Origin: JBAXLO01 sp037134755
GTDB lineage: Bacteria > Bacteroidota > Bacteroidia > Bacteroidales > JACABE01
Reading direction: 5' to 3'
DNA: 22,556 bases
Assembly: GCA_037134755.1 (NCBI GenBank)
Contig: JBAXLO010000058.1
Span: forward strand, 1-22,556
Each line of letters begins with the position of its first letter. Within the stretch, counting starts at the first letter, position 1. The position numbers and the translations under genes were made by a program. Shown piece after piece: positions 1 through 8,080 of the stretch. The notes beneath the pieces were generated by a model, which worked only from the letters and a program-made list of their open reading frames with translations, did not search any database and was not told the origin of the DNA.

Positions 1-134
1 TTAGAGTAAATTCCAAGGAAGATCAATCTTTCAATTAAGGGGGTTGCAGGATCTTTAGCCTCCTGCATAACTCTTTCGTTAAAATAAATCCAACTTATTT
101 CACGATTGATACTACTTTGAATCTTGTTTGCCAT
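1..134 (-). CDS. ppk1: Polyphosphate kinase 1, N-terminal fragment cut by the window edge
   Basis: The reverse strand from 134 opens with ATG and encodes 44 codons that run off the left edge. The peptide starts MANKIQSSINREISWIYFNE and continues with RVMQEAKDPATPLIERLIFLGIYS. The blocks REISWxxFNERVxQEA and PLxERLxFLGIYS are the hallmark N-terminus of Ppk1, which makes inorganic polyphosphate from ATP at the membrane or cytosolic face. The start lies 12 bp after the stop of the upstream SixA-like gene on the same strand, so the two probably form an operon transcribed leftward. The catalytic histidines lie outside the window. The N-terminal match is distinctive despite its shortness; what remains uncertain is whether the gene is intact beyond the edge. 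Confidence 0.85.
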   Translation of the reverse strand, partial: MANKIQSSINREISWIYFNERVMQEAKDPATPLIERLIFLGIYS

Positions 135-146
135 AATAAATTGATC

Positions 147-641
147 TTATTTAAGCATTTTAGGATAAATAATAAACCGAGTTTGCTTCTTCACACTTAC
201 TATTTCATTCCATTTATCGGTATCAAACTCAACACAAACTACAGCAGAAGTAGGCATATAATCTACATATTCAGTAAGAAAGTAATTGGCAAAATTGGTA
301 ATAGTAGGATTGTGGCCGATCATTATCAGCGTATTTTTATCATTAGGAATACCATAAACTATATTAAAAAGATTCTCGATATTCGATTCGTAAACCTTTT
401 CGTCAATTACTATTTCATTAAGAGGACAATCTAATCCTTCGGCCATTAACTTAGCTGTTTCTTGAGCTCTTACCGCATGACTGGAGATTATAATATCAGG
501 TTTAACATTCTTTATATTAAGAAAACGAATAATCTTTTTAGTCCTCCTTATCCCTTTTTCAATCAAAGGACGCTCTTCGTCTTTCAGCTCCGGAAACTCC
601 CATGTAGACTTTGCATGACGCATTAAATATACTGTTTTCAT
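147..641 (-). CDS. SixA-like histidine phosphatase
   Basis: This 164-residue cytosolic protein belongs to the histidine phosphatase (RHG) superfamily, small SixA-type branch. Visible motifs are the N-terminal LMRHAKS, which holds the nucleophilic histidine at about residue 9, ERPLIEKG at about 24-31, SSHAVRAQETA at about 53-63, and the late catalytic IGHNPT near 107-112. The length fits SixA (about 160 residues) and is too short for a phosphoglycerate mutase. E. coli SixA dephosphorylates phosphohistidine on signalling or PTS proteins; the substrate here is unknown. The gene sits 12 bp upstream of ppk1. Because Ppk1 works through a phosphohistidine intermediate, a link to polyphosphate metabolism is possible, but that is inference. 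A minus-strand promoter-like TACTTTTG lies about 50 bp upstream. Confidence 0.88.
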   Translation of the reverse strand: MKTVYLMRHAKSTWEFPELKDEERPLIEKGIRRTKKIIRFLNIKNVKPDIIISSHAVRAQETAKLMAEGLDCPLNEIVIDEKVYESNIENLFNIVYGIPNDKNTLIMIGHNPTITNFANYFLTEYVDYMPTSAVVCVEFDTDKWNEIVSVKKQTRFIIYPKMLK

Positions 642-691
642 TTTTCTTTAGCTTTGAATTATACTATTAAACGTACCCAAACTTTAGACTC

Positions 692-699
692 CAAAAGTA
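692..699 (-). promoter_or_regulatory. Bacteroidota -7 promoter element for the SixA-like/ppk1 operon
   Basis: Read on the minus strand this is TACTTTTG, an exact match to the TAnnTTTG -7 consensus. It lies about 50 nt upstream of the ATG at 641. No good TTG -33 element is visible; the sequence at that distance is GTTAAC-like. Confidence 0.5.
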
Positions 700-801
700 G
701 AAATAATATTGTTAACTTCACATTAATTTTAATTAATTATTATTATTTTTACTAACAATGCTTAATTTAGATAACGGCAGACATGGTTAGTACTTTTTTA
801 G

Positions 802-809
802 TATCTTTG
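802..809 (+). promoter_or_regulatory. Bacteroidota -7 promoter element for the GT9 gene
   Basis: TATCTTTG matches TAnnTTTG and lies 51 bp upstream of the ATG at 861. The wider core TTAGTATCTTTG recurs upstream of the gene at 2556, which supports a housekeeping sigma promoter. The -33 element is weak. Confidence 0.55.
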
Positions 810-860
810 CAATATTAATTATTGATTAAATCAAAAGGATTACATTATTGTTATATTAGT

Positions 861-1853
861 ATGAAGAAAATCTTAATCATTCAAACAGCTTCAATTGGTG
901 ATGTGATACTTACAACTCCAATTCTGGAGAAACTCCACTACATCTATAAGGATGCAATGATTGATTTCCTGTTAAAGAAAGGTATAGAATCTCTTTTTAT
1001 TAATCATCCTTTTATACGCCAACTTATTATTTGGGATAAGAAAGCAGATAAGTATAAAAATCTTTTCAACATCATTAAGCAGATCCGAAAAGAGAAGTAT
1101 GATATCGTTATTAATGTTCAGAGATTTGCTTCGAGTGGAATAATTACTGCCTTATCGGGAGCCGAAACTACAATTGGGTTTGATAAGAATCCTTTTGCAA
1201 TGTTTTTTACTAAGAAAATAAAACATAAAATTGGCATACAATACCAGGGCATTCACGAAATAGACCGCAACCTTGAGTTGCTTGCTCATTTGGATACTGA
1301 TAAAAAGTTTACTGTAAAACTATATCCTACTAAAGAGGATTTTGATATGATAGAGCCATTCAGAACGGCGAAGTATATTTGTATTGCGCCTGCTTCGTTA
1401 TGGAATACCAAGCAATATCCTAAAGAGAAATGGATAGAGTTTATTAATGGAATCAATCAAATATTAGTAATACATTTATTAGGCTCTAAACAAGATGTTG
1501 ATCTCTGCAATGAAATTAAAGAAGCTGCCATAGGTAAACATATATTAAATCTGGCAGGCAAATTAAGTATGCTTGAGTCGGCAGCATTGATGAAGAATGC
1601 AAAAATGAACTATGTTAACGATTCGGCACCACTGCATTTAGCTTCTTCGATGAATGCACATGTTACAGCTGTATTCTGCTCAACAATAACTGAGTTTGGC
1701 TTTGGACCTTTATCCGACGACTCAGTTGTAATTGAAACAAGCGAACAACTTGATTGCCGTCCCTGTGGTTTGCATGGATATAATGAATGTCCCGAAAAGC
1801 ATTTTAAATGTGCAATGACTATTACTAAAGAACAATTATTGTCAAGGTTATGA
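861..1853 (+). CDS. Glycosyltransferase family 9 (heptosyltransferase-like)
   Basis: This 330-residue protein has the two Rossmann-like halves of GT9 ADP-heptose:LPS heptosyltransferases. The N-terminus reads MKKILIIQTASIGDVILTTP, the standard GT9 acceptor-side loop with SIGD. The C-terminal half has CIAPASLWNTKQYPKEKW and then NDSAPLHLASSMNAHVTAVF, the donor-binding block. A cysteine cluster near the end (CRPCG, then NECPEKHFKC) is common in this family. The reading frame could extend to a TTG at 822, but the ATG at 861 puts the conserved beta strand at the N-terminus and leaves about 50 nt after the promoter, so I chose it. It should act at the inner face of the inner membrane on the LPS core. 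It overlaps the next gene by 4 bp (ATGA). The exact sugar is not determinable. Confidence 0.85.
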   Translation: MKKILIIQTASIGDVILTTPILEKLHYIYKDAMIDFLLKKGIESLFINHPFIRQLIIWDKKADKYKNLFNIIKQIRKEKYDIVINVQRFASSGIITALSGAETTIGFDKNPFAMFFTKKIKHKIGIQYQGIHEIDRNLELLAHLDTDKKFTVKLYPTKEDFDMIEPFRTAKYICIAPASLWNTKQYPKEKWIEFINGINQILVIHLLGSKQDVDLCNEIKEAAIGKHILNLAGKLSMLESAALMKNAKMNYVNDSAPLHLASSMNAHVTAVFCSTITEFGFGPLSDDSVVIETSEQLDCRPCGLHGYNECPEKHFKCAMTITKEQLLSRL

Positions 1854-2431
1854 ATATAAATGATGATATTTTTAAACAAGAAATAATAAATTCCGTAAAA
1901 GCTTTAGCAAACGGAGGTATCCTTTTGTACCCAACCGACACTATATGGGGGATTGGGTGTGATGCTACTAATAAGAACGCTGTAGATAAGATATATAAAA
2001 TTAAAAAGCGTGATAAATCTAAAAGCTTGATAGTATTACTTGATAGTATTGATAATTTAGAGATGTATGTTAAAGATATCCCTCCTATTACTTACGATTT
2101 ACTCGAAAACATTGAACGCCCGTTAACAATAATATTCCCTAATGCAATAAATTTAGCACCTAATGTATTTGCCGAAGATGGGAGTGTAGGCATACGAATT
2201 GTTAAAAGTGCTTTCTGTAAAGAGTTAATTTCAGATTTTGGGAAACCCATCGTTTCAACATCTGCTAACTTCTCAGGCGAGCCTACTGCTTTATCTTATA
2301 ATCATATTGCATACACTATTAAATCCAGAATGGATTATATAGTCGGTGTAAATCAAAATCAAATTAACCTTATCCCATCACAAATTATTAAGCTCACAAA
2401 AGACAATTCATTTAAAGTTTTAAGAAATTAA
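1850..2431 (+). CDS. tsaC: L-threonylcarbamoyladenylate synthase (TsaC/YrdC/Sua5 family)
   Basis: This enzyme makes threonylcarbamoyl-AMP from threonine, bicarbonate and ATP, the first step of t6A modification of ANN-decoding tRNAs in the cytosol. The 193-residue protein is one YrdC domain. Near residues 25-37 is LLYPTDTIWGIGCDA, the family signature. KIYKIKKRDKSKSLIVLL follows, with the Lys/Arg residues that bind nucleotide, then SVGIRIV, and PIVSTSANFSGEPTA near 139-153, the SAN motif. The C-terminal Sua5 domain of the longer form is absent, so this is the short TsaC type. Its ATG overlaps the stop of the GT9 gene, implying translational coupling. In this context the downstream neighbour is unrelated. 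Confidence 0.9.
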   Translation: MNINDDIFKQEIINSVKALANGGILLYPTDTIWGIGCDATNKNAVDKIYKIKKRDKSKSLIVLLDSIDNLEMYVKDIPPITYDLLENIERPLTIIFPNAINLAPNVFAEDGSVGIRIVKSAFCKELISDFGKPIVSTSANFSGEPTALSYNHIAYTIKSRMDYIVGVNQNQINLIPSQIIKLTKDNSFKVLRN

Positions 2432-2440
2432 TTTGTTTTA

Positions 2441-2470
2441 ATACTAAGTTTAGTCGAATATACTTAGTAT
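2441..2470. promoter_or_regulatory. 9-bp perfect dyad overlapping a promoter
   Basis: ATACTAAGT (2441-2449) and ACTTAGTAT (2462-2470) form a perfect inverted repeat with a 12-nt spacer. The right arm runs into the TATCTTTG -7 element at 2468-2475. This placement fits an operator controlling the large adhesin gene. It could instead be a weak hairpin after tsaC, but no U-tract follows. Confidence 0.4.
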
Positions 2471-2475
2471 CTTTG
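2468..2475 (+). promoter_or_regulatory. Bacteroidota -7 promoter element for the CHU_C protein gene
   Basis: TATCTTTG matches TAnnTTTG, within the same TTAGTATCTTTG core seen at 798-809. It is about 80 bp upstream of the ATG at 2556. No clear -33 TTG lies at the expected spacing. Confidence 0.5.
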
Positions 2476-2555
2476 TAAAGAATTTTATTATCAGACAACC
2501 TTTTTAATAAAAGTATTGTCTATATAAAAACATTTATGAAACAAATCTTGATGAA

Positions 2556-5500
2556 ATGAAAAAGCATTTACTTTTTATATTTTGTCTGATTCTATTCAGA
2601 CTTAATATATTTGCTCAGCTTGTCCCCGGCTTTACAATCCCTGACACTGTTTGTGTTAACCAACTATTCAATATTATAAATACAACAACAGGTGGCAGCT
2701 CCTATTTCTGGAACTTTTGTTCAGGCAACCTTTCTAACAATCCAATTGGTTTAAATATGGGGAATCTAGGTTCGGTAAGTGGACCAGTTTATTCAGCAAT
2801 ATTAAAAGAAGGTAGTAATTATTATGTTTTTATTTCAAACTACTCAAACGGTACTTTAACAAGATTATCTTTTGGAAATAGTTTAATAAACACACCCGTG
2901 TCAACTAACTTAGGAAATTTGGGAGTATTACAACAATACATTGAAGGAATTCAAATAAAGAAAGATAGTGTAACAGGTAATTGGTATGGTTTTATTTGTG
3001 GAGGAGAAAATAATTATCTTGCTCGTTTAAATTTTGGCACAAGTTTGGCTAATACACCAACTGCAACTAATTTTGGCAATATTAATTCCCTTTTTAATTA
3101 TCCTCACCCAATTTATATCTTTCAAGAAAATGGCAATTGGTATGGTTTCATAACTCAACAATTTGGAAGTAATCTTTTAAAATTAAGTTTTGGTTCAAGC
3201 CTTTCAAACACTCCAACAATGGTAGATTTAGGTAATATTGGAGATTTAAATGGACCAATAGGATTTTATCCTATAATAGAAAATGGAACATGGTATCTTC
3301 TTGTTACAAATCAATATAGTAATTCATTATCAAGATTAAACTTTGGCAATTCGTTGTTAAATATACCCACAGGTGTAAACCTTGGTAGTATTAACAGTAC
3401 AATGCATGACCCACGGTCAATAACTATTCTTCGTGATTGCAATAGTATTATAGGTTTTGTAGTAAATGAAATTACTAATGATATAGTCAGGTTAACATTT
3501 CCGGGTGGATTAACAAGTACACCCACAGGAGTTTCATTAGGAAATATAGCTAGCTTTTCATTCCCTCATAATATTTCTGAATTATTCAGGGTTGGAGATT
3601 CTTTATTTTGTTTTATTATGAACGAAAGTAATAATACTATTTCAAGACTCTGTTTCCCAAGTTGTACCAATGCATCAATTGCTTCTTCTAATTTACAGAA
3701 TCCATTACCTATTTCTTATAATGCATTAGGAACATATAATATAAATTTAACAGTAAACGAAGGTTTACCAAGTCAGTCAAATATTTGCAAACAAATTGTA
3801 GTTGTTGGTTCATTGTCCGTTCATTTAGGAAACGACCTGACACTTTGTAATAATACAATAACATTAAATGCAGGTAATCCCGGCAATACCTTTCTTTGGA
3901 GTACAGGAGCAACAACTCAACAAATTAATGTTAATACATCTGAAACGTATTCAGTAAAAGTTGCAAATAGTGGTGGTTGTACCGGAACAGATACTATTAA
4001 TGTAATTATAAACGCTAATCCTGTTCCTATTTTGGATACAATTATTGCATCTAACGATGGGATATTAGCACATTACCAATTTGATAACGATACTTATGAT
4101 ATTAGTGGGCATAATTACACAGGAATACTTAATGGACCAATACCTACAACTGACAGATTTAATATCCCAAGTAAAGCATATTATTTTAATGGGAATAATC
4201 AATATGTAAATGTACCTTATGATATATGGAGTGATGAACTTACTTTATCTGCTTGGTTTTATGCTACTGATTTTGGTGATGTAACCCAACCATTAACAGG
4301 AAGATTGATTTTCTTTAAAGCACCAAATACAGGATATTACATAGATTATTATTTAAATATTGGTTTAGTTAATGCGATACCTAAAGCTGGATTTGTTTTT
4401 GGCCAGGGAGTTGGAAATTACATGCAAATAATTAGTAATATTAATATTCAGCTTAATCATTGGTATTTACTAACAGCAACCCGAAAGAATGGTGTTGCTA
4501 AATTGTATATTAATGGCAATCTTGATAATTCAGCTACATATTCTTTTATACCATATAATCAACACTACGGACTTAGACTAGGTATGTCGAATAGTAGTTT
4601 TCAATCCTTCGCTGGAAAGCTTGATGATTTAAGAATTTATAAAAGAGAGTTGTGTGCAAGGGAAATTAAAAGCCTTTATCAAAAGCAATATATTTTTAAA
4701 ACTCATCTACAAGATACTATAGTATGTGTAAATGGAAACACAATATTACAATTAATAAATCCTGAGCCGGGCATAACTTATCAATTATTAAACAGCCCTT
4801 CAGGAACTCCTTATGGGAGTCCTGTAGTTACTTTTTGTGATACCATTTTAACTATTCCAATTAATAATATCATTACAACATCCTATTTTAAATTATATGC
4901 TACTGATACCGTTACAGGCTGCAATCGATTACTTGATTCTATTAAAATAACGGTTGCTCCTTTATCTGTTAATCTTGGTAACGACACTACTATATGTATC
5001 GGTAGCACTTTAACATTAAATGCAGGGAATCCGACGAGTACTTATCTTTGGAATACCGGAGCAACAACTCAACAAATTAATGTATCAACATCAGGTAATT
5101 ATTGGGTGAATGTTACTAAAATAAATGGCTGTGCCGGTTCAGATACTATTAACGTAAGTGTTTCGTCTCCTCCAATTGTTAATCTGGGTAATGATACTTC
5201 ATTTTGTCAGGGTAGTAGTATAACATTAAATGCACAAAATACAGGGGCAACTTATTTATGGAATACAGGGGCAACTTCTCAACAAATCAATGCGTCAACA
5301 AGTGGTAATTATTGGGTTAATGTTTCAATAGGAAGTTGTCAGAATTCGGATACAATAATCATTAATGTAATTCCAAATCCTGTAATACATCTTGGCAATG
5401 ATACTAATCTGTGTATTGGCAGCATACTTACTTTAAATGCAGATAATATCGGTTCAACTTATAGTTGGAATACCGGAGCAACAACACAGCAAATCAATGT

Positions 5501-6275
5501 AACAACAACAGGTAATTATTCAGTTGATGTAACAAATAGTTTTGGTTGCACAGGGTCAGATACTATTAATCTTACTTTTTCTCCTTTGTATATTAATATT
5601 GGCAATGATACTACCATATGTATTGGAGATGCTCTTACTTTGAATGCCGGAATTGCAGGTGGTACTTATCTATGGAATACAGGAGCTATCACGCAAAGTA
5701 TTAATGTGACAGATGCAGGTAATTACTGGGTTGAGGTTAATTGGGGTAGTTGTAATAATTCGGATACTATTGCTATTAATACTGTTGTAAAACCTGTGGT
5801 TAATCTTGGGAATGATACCATAATGTGTCCCGGAGATTTGATTATACTTAATGCCGGTAGCGGTTATTCTTATTTATGGTCTAATGGAAATACGCAGCCA
5901 ATTATAAATGTAAATTATCCGGGCACCTATACAGTTACCGTTTCGAATGGCGGCTGCAAAGTAATAGATGAAATAAAGATAGTTGAATGTAATTCAGAAA
6001 TATGGATACCTAATGCATTTACCCCAAATGGCAATGGTTTAAATGATACTTTCTATCCTGTGTGTACTAATATCGATGAAATTACTATGTGTGTTTACAA
6101 TAGATGGGGTAATGAGATATTTAACGGCACAGGGAAAAACGCAAAATGGGATGGTACTTCTGAGGGCAAGATGTGTCCTAATGGGGTTTATTATTATTTA
6201 ATAAATTATCAATATAAAGGTAATGGAAAAGTGGAGATGAAACAACTTCATGGTTCGGTTACAATTGTAAAGTGA
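2556..6275 (+). CDS. Large secreted multidomain protein, T9SS type B (CHU_C) sorted: split PKD, propeller-like repeats, LamG, Ig-like array
   Basis: This 1239-residue protein has a signal peptide (1-20, ending NIFA|Q). Residues 24-58 look like the first half of a PKD domain (TTTGGSSYFWNF). Residues 65-370 hold six repeats of about 51 residues built on WYGF and RLSFGNSL..TPT..NLGN motifs, resembling beta-propeller blades. Residues 371-417 look like the second half of the PKD domain (ISYNALGTYNINLTV). One Ig-like unit follows (419-486), then a LamG/concanavalin-like domain (503-710), another Ig-like segment (711-801), and five Ig-like repeats (803-1143) carrying LGNDTTIC, LTLNAG and LWNTGATTQQIN. 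Residues 1148-1239 are the gliding-motility-associated C-terminal domain (IPNAFTPNGNGLNDTF, YNRWGNEIF, NGVYYYLI), the type B T9SS signal. Likely role: cell-surface or released adhesin or glycan binder (inference). A 7-codon ORF at 2536-2559 overlaps the start, whose ATG was chosen for the signal peptide. Confidence 0.9.
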   Translation: MKKHLLFIFCLILFRLNIFAQLVPGFTIPDTVCVNQLFNIINTTTGGSSYFWNFCSGNLSNNPIGLNMGNLGSVSGPVYSAILKEGSNYYVFISNYSNGTLTRLSFGNSLINTPVSTNLGNLGVLQQYIEGIQIKKDSVTGNWYGFICGGENNYLARLNFGTSLANTPTATNFGNINSLFNYPHPIYIFQENGNWYGFITQQFGSNLLKLSFGSSLSNTPTMVDLGNIGDLNGPIGFYPIIENGTWYLLVTNQYSNSLSRLNFGNSLLNIPTGVNLGSINSTMHDPRSITILRDCNSIIGFVVNEITNDIVRLTFPGGLTSTPTGVSLGNIASFSFPHNISELFRVGDSLFCFIMNESNNTISRLCFPSCTNASIASSNLQNPLPISYNALGTYNINLTVNEGLPSQSNICKQIVVVGSLSVHLGNDLTLCNNTITLNAGNPGNTFLWSTGATTQQINVNTSETYSVKVANSGGCTGTDTINVIINANPVPILDTIIASNDGILAHYQFDNDTYDISGHNYTGILNGPIPTTDRFNIPSKAYYFNGNNQYVNVPYDIWSDELTLSAWFYATDFGDVTQPLTGRLIFFKAPNTGYYIDYYLNIGLVNAIPKAGFVFGQGVGNYMQIISNINIQLNHWYLLTATRKNGVAKLYINGNLDNSATYSFIPYNQHYGLRLGMSNSSFQSFAGKLDDLRIYKRELCAREIKSLYQKQYIFKTHLQDTIVCVNGNTILQLINPEPGITYQLLNSPSGTPYGSPVVTFCDTILTIPINNIITTSYFKLYATDTVTGCNRLLDSIKITVAPLSVNLGNDTTICIGSTLTLNAGNPTSTYLWNTGATTQQINVSTSGNYWVNVTKINGCAGSDTINVSVSSPPIVNLGNDTSFCQGSSITLNAQNTGATYLWNTGATSQQINASTSGNYWVNVSIGSCQNSDTIIINVIPNPVIHLGNDTNLCIGSILTLNADNIGSTYSWNTGATTQQINVTTTGNYSVDVTNSFGCTGSDTINLTFSPLYINIGNDTTICIGDALTLNAGIAGGTYLWNTGAITQSINVTDAGNYWVEVNWGSCNNSDTIAINTVVKPVVNLGNDTIMCPGDLIILNAGSGYSYLWSNGNTQPIINVNYPGTYTVTVSNGGCKVIDEIKIVECNSEIWIPNAFTPNGNGLNDTFYPVCTNIDEITMCVYNRWGNEIFNGTGKNAKWDGTSEGKMCPNGVYYYLINYQYKGNGKVEMKQLHGSVTIVK

Positions 6276-6303
6276 GAATACTAATCTAATAATATTATAA
6301 AGT

Positions 6304-6338
6304 AAAAGCCCTGTATAGTTAAATTATACAGGGCTTTT
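6304..6338. terminator. Bidirectional intrinsic terminator between convergent genes
   Basis: A perfect 14-bp stem (6304-6317 with 6325-6338) encloses a 7-nt loop. The arms start with AAAA and end with TTTT, so a U-run follows the hairpin on either strand. It lies 28 bp after the plus-strand stop and 44 bp past the minus-strand gene end, so it serves both. Confidence 0.85.
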
Positions 6339-6351
6339 CTGTTATTAAAGT

Positions 6352-6379
6352 CCTCTCCTTTGGAAAGGATTTTGGAGAG
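6352..6379. repeat. Short palindromic intergenic element
   Basis: CTCTCC (6353-6358) pairs with GGAGAG (6374-6379), and an internal CCTTT/AAAGG (6357-6368) offers an alternative fold. CCTCTCCTTTGG-type sequences occur as dispersed intergenic elements in Bacteroidota from memory, but whether this one is multi-copy in this genome cannot be seen here. Confidence 0.3.
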
Positions 6380-6382
6380 TTC

Positions 6383-7984
6383 TTATTCTTTTACAAACTT
6401 CCTCACCACAGTTTCTTTATCTGAACTTATTTTTAGAATATAAACCCCATTCGCAAAAGCGGAAGTATTTATAGTAGCTTTCTTAATAATATTAGTTGTA
6501 AATACGGTTTGCCCGATAAGATTAACGATCTCTAAGCTTTGATTTATATTTGAATTAAGTTCTATGGTTAACTTATCGGTAGTAGGATTTGGATATATTT
6601 TAAAAGATTTATCCATATCAAAAGCATTAATAGAATAGGATTGATCATTATATAAGCTATCTATTTGTCCAATATCAAGAGCACAATTATATATTCTTAA
6701 ATCATCTAATTTTCCACTAAAAGATTGAAAGCTGTTATTTGACATTCCAAGAATAAGATTAAAGTTTTGATTATATGGAGTGAATGAATAAGTTGTAGTT
6801 GCATCAAGATTTCCATTAGTATATAATTTAGCAACTCCGTTTTCTCTTGTTGCAGTAAGCAAATACCATTGACTTGCCTGTAGAATAGTGTTGCTTAAAA
6901 GTCCAACATATTGACTTGAGCCTTGACCAAAATTAAAAAAAGCTCTTGCATTAGAACTAGCGTCATAACCAACACCCAAGTCATAATCTATATTATATCC
7001 AGTATTTGGTGCTTTAAAAAATATTGCCTTACCTCCTAAATTACCAGTTCCGCCAAAGTCGTTAGCATAAAACCATGCAGATAATGTTAAACTATTGCTC
7101 CAAATATCATAAGGAACATTAATGTATTGACCATTACCATTAAACAATAGTGCTTTGTTAGGATGGTTAAACCTATCAGTTGTTGGAGTTGCACCATTAA
7201 TAGCACCATTATAACTATTCCCACTCGAATCATTAACGTTGCCATCAAAAGGATACCAAGCAAGTAAGCATGCAGGTTGTTCATTATATATATTTGTAAT
7301 TTCCTGAAGATTTAAAGCTCTATTATATATTCTAAGTTCATCCAATTTCCCACTAAATGATTGAAAACTGTTATTTGACATTCCAAGAGTAAGATTAAAA
7401 TTTTGATTAACCGGAGTGAAAGAATAAGTTGTAGTTGCGTCTAGATTTCCATTTATATAGATTTTAGCTACTCCATTCGCTCTGGTTGCTGTAATTAAAT
7501 ACCATTGATTTGTTTGCAAAATAGTGTTGCTTAAAAGTCCAACATATTGACTTGAATTTTGCCCAAAATTAAAAAAAGCTCTTGCATTAGAACTAGCGTC
7601 ATAACCAACACCCAAGTCATAATCTATATTATATCCAGTATTTGGTGCTTTAAAAAATATTGCCTTACCTCCTAAATTACCAGTTCCGCCAAAGTCGTTA
7701 GCATAAAACCATGCAGATATTGTTAAGCTATCACTCCACACATTATTAACTACGCTAACATATTGGTTATTTCCACTAAATAAAAGTGCATGATTAGGTC
7801 GGTCAAACCTGTCTGTTGTAGAAACAGGACCATAAATAACACCATTGTTATTATTACCACTTGCATCCAAGGCATTACCATCAAATGGATACCATGCAAT
7901 TAAACCGTTAGTAGGGATTTGTGCAAAAACACTACTCAATCCAAAGATGGAGAGCATGATTAAGATTGTAAAAATTCTTTTCAT
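6383..7984 (-). CDS. Secreted protein with two tandem LamG domains and a T9SS type A sorting domain
   Basis: From the ATG at 7984 the protein has 533 residues. The signal peptide is about 1-21 (MKRIFTILIMLSIFG..SSVFA|Q). LamG domain 1 spans about 27-236 and LamG domain 2 about 239-446. Both start with AWYPFDGNxxDxSGNxxNG and end with SFSGKLDxLRIYNxAL, the LamG closing strand. Residues 460-533 form the Por/T9SS type A C-terminal domain (FKIYPNPTTDKLTIE, NLIGQTVF, FANGVYILKIS, VVRKFVKE). The product should be exported by Sec, then T9SS, and anchored at or released from the surface. LamG domains bind glycans or proteins, so a binding role is inferred; no enzyme motif is visible. An in-frame ATG at 8014 would add 10 residues (MRKGLINLKK); I prefer 7984 because it gives a standard signal peptide. 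Its LamG modules resemble the one in the convergent neighbour. Confidence 0.88.
   Translation of the reverse strand: MKRIFTILIMLSIFGLSSVFAQIPTNGLIAWYPFDGNALDASGNNNNGVIYGPVSTTDRFDRPNHALLFSGNNQYVSVVNNVWSDSLTISAWFYANDFGGTGNLGGKAIFFKAPNTGYNIDYDLGVGYDASSNARAFFNFGQNSSQYVGLLSNTILQTNQWYLITATRANGVAKIYINGNLDATTTYSFTPVNQNFNLTLGMSNNSFQSFSGKLDELRIYNRALNLQEITNIYNEQPACLLAWYPFDGNVNDSSGNSYNGAINGATPTTDRFNHPNKALLFNGNGQYINVPYDIWSNSLTLSAWFYANDFGGTGNLGGKAIFFKAPNTGYNIDYDLGVGYDASSNARAFFNFGQGSSQYVGLLSNTILQASQWYLLTATRENGVAKLYTNGNLDATTTYSFTPYNQNFNLILGMSNNSFQSFSGKLDDLRIYNCALDIGQIDSLYNDQSYSINAFDMDKSFKIYPNPTTDKLTIELNSNINQSLEIVNLIGQTVFTTNIIKKATINTSAFANGVYILKISSDKETVVRKFVKE
6927..7083 (-). repeat. 157-bp perfect direct repeat, copy in LamG domain 2
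   Basis: Base-for-base identical to 7563-7719, 636 bp (212 codons) away, within the same gene. It encodes the LamG segment that includes AWFYANDFGGTGNLGGKAIF. Identity includes synonymous sites. Confidence 0.92.
7563..7719 (-). repeat. 157-bp perfect direct repeat, copy in LamG domain 1
   Basis: Partner of 6927-7083. A further 35-bp identical stretch lies just beyond a short cluster of differences, while the flanks diverge. The pattern fits recent domain duplication followed by gene conversion. Confidence 0.92.
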
Positions 7985-8080
7985 TTTTTTTAAATTAATT
8001 AAACCTTTTCTCATTATTTATTATTATTTATTTCTTCTTCTGTCCCTCCGAAGAGTTTATTAATTTAATTTGTAATCAAT

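Noticed and set aside
822..860. TTG-initiated N-terminal extension of the GT9 gene
   Set aside because: The extension starts only 12 bp after the -7 element and would place 13 unconserved residues before a beta strand that normally starts the protein. The ATG at 861 is better.
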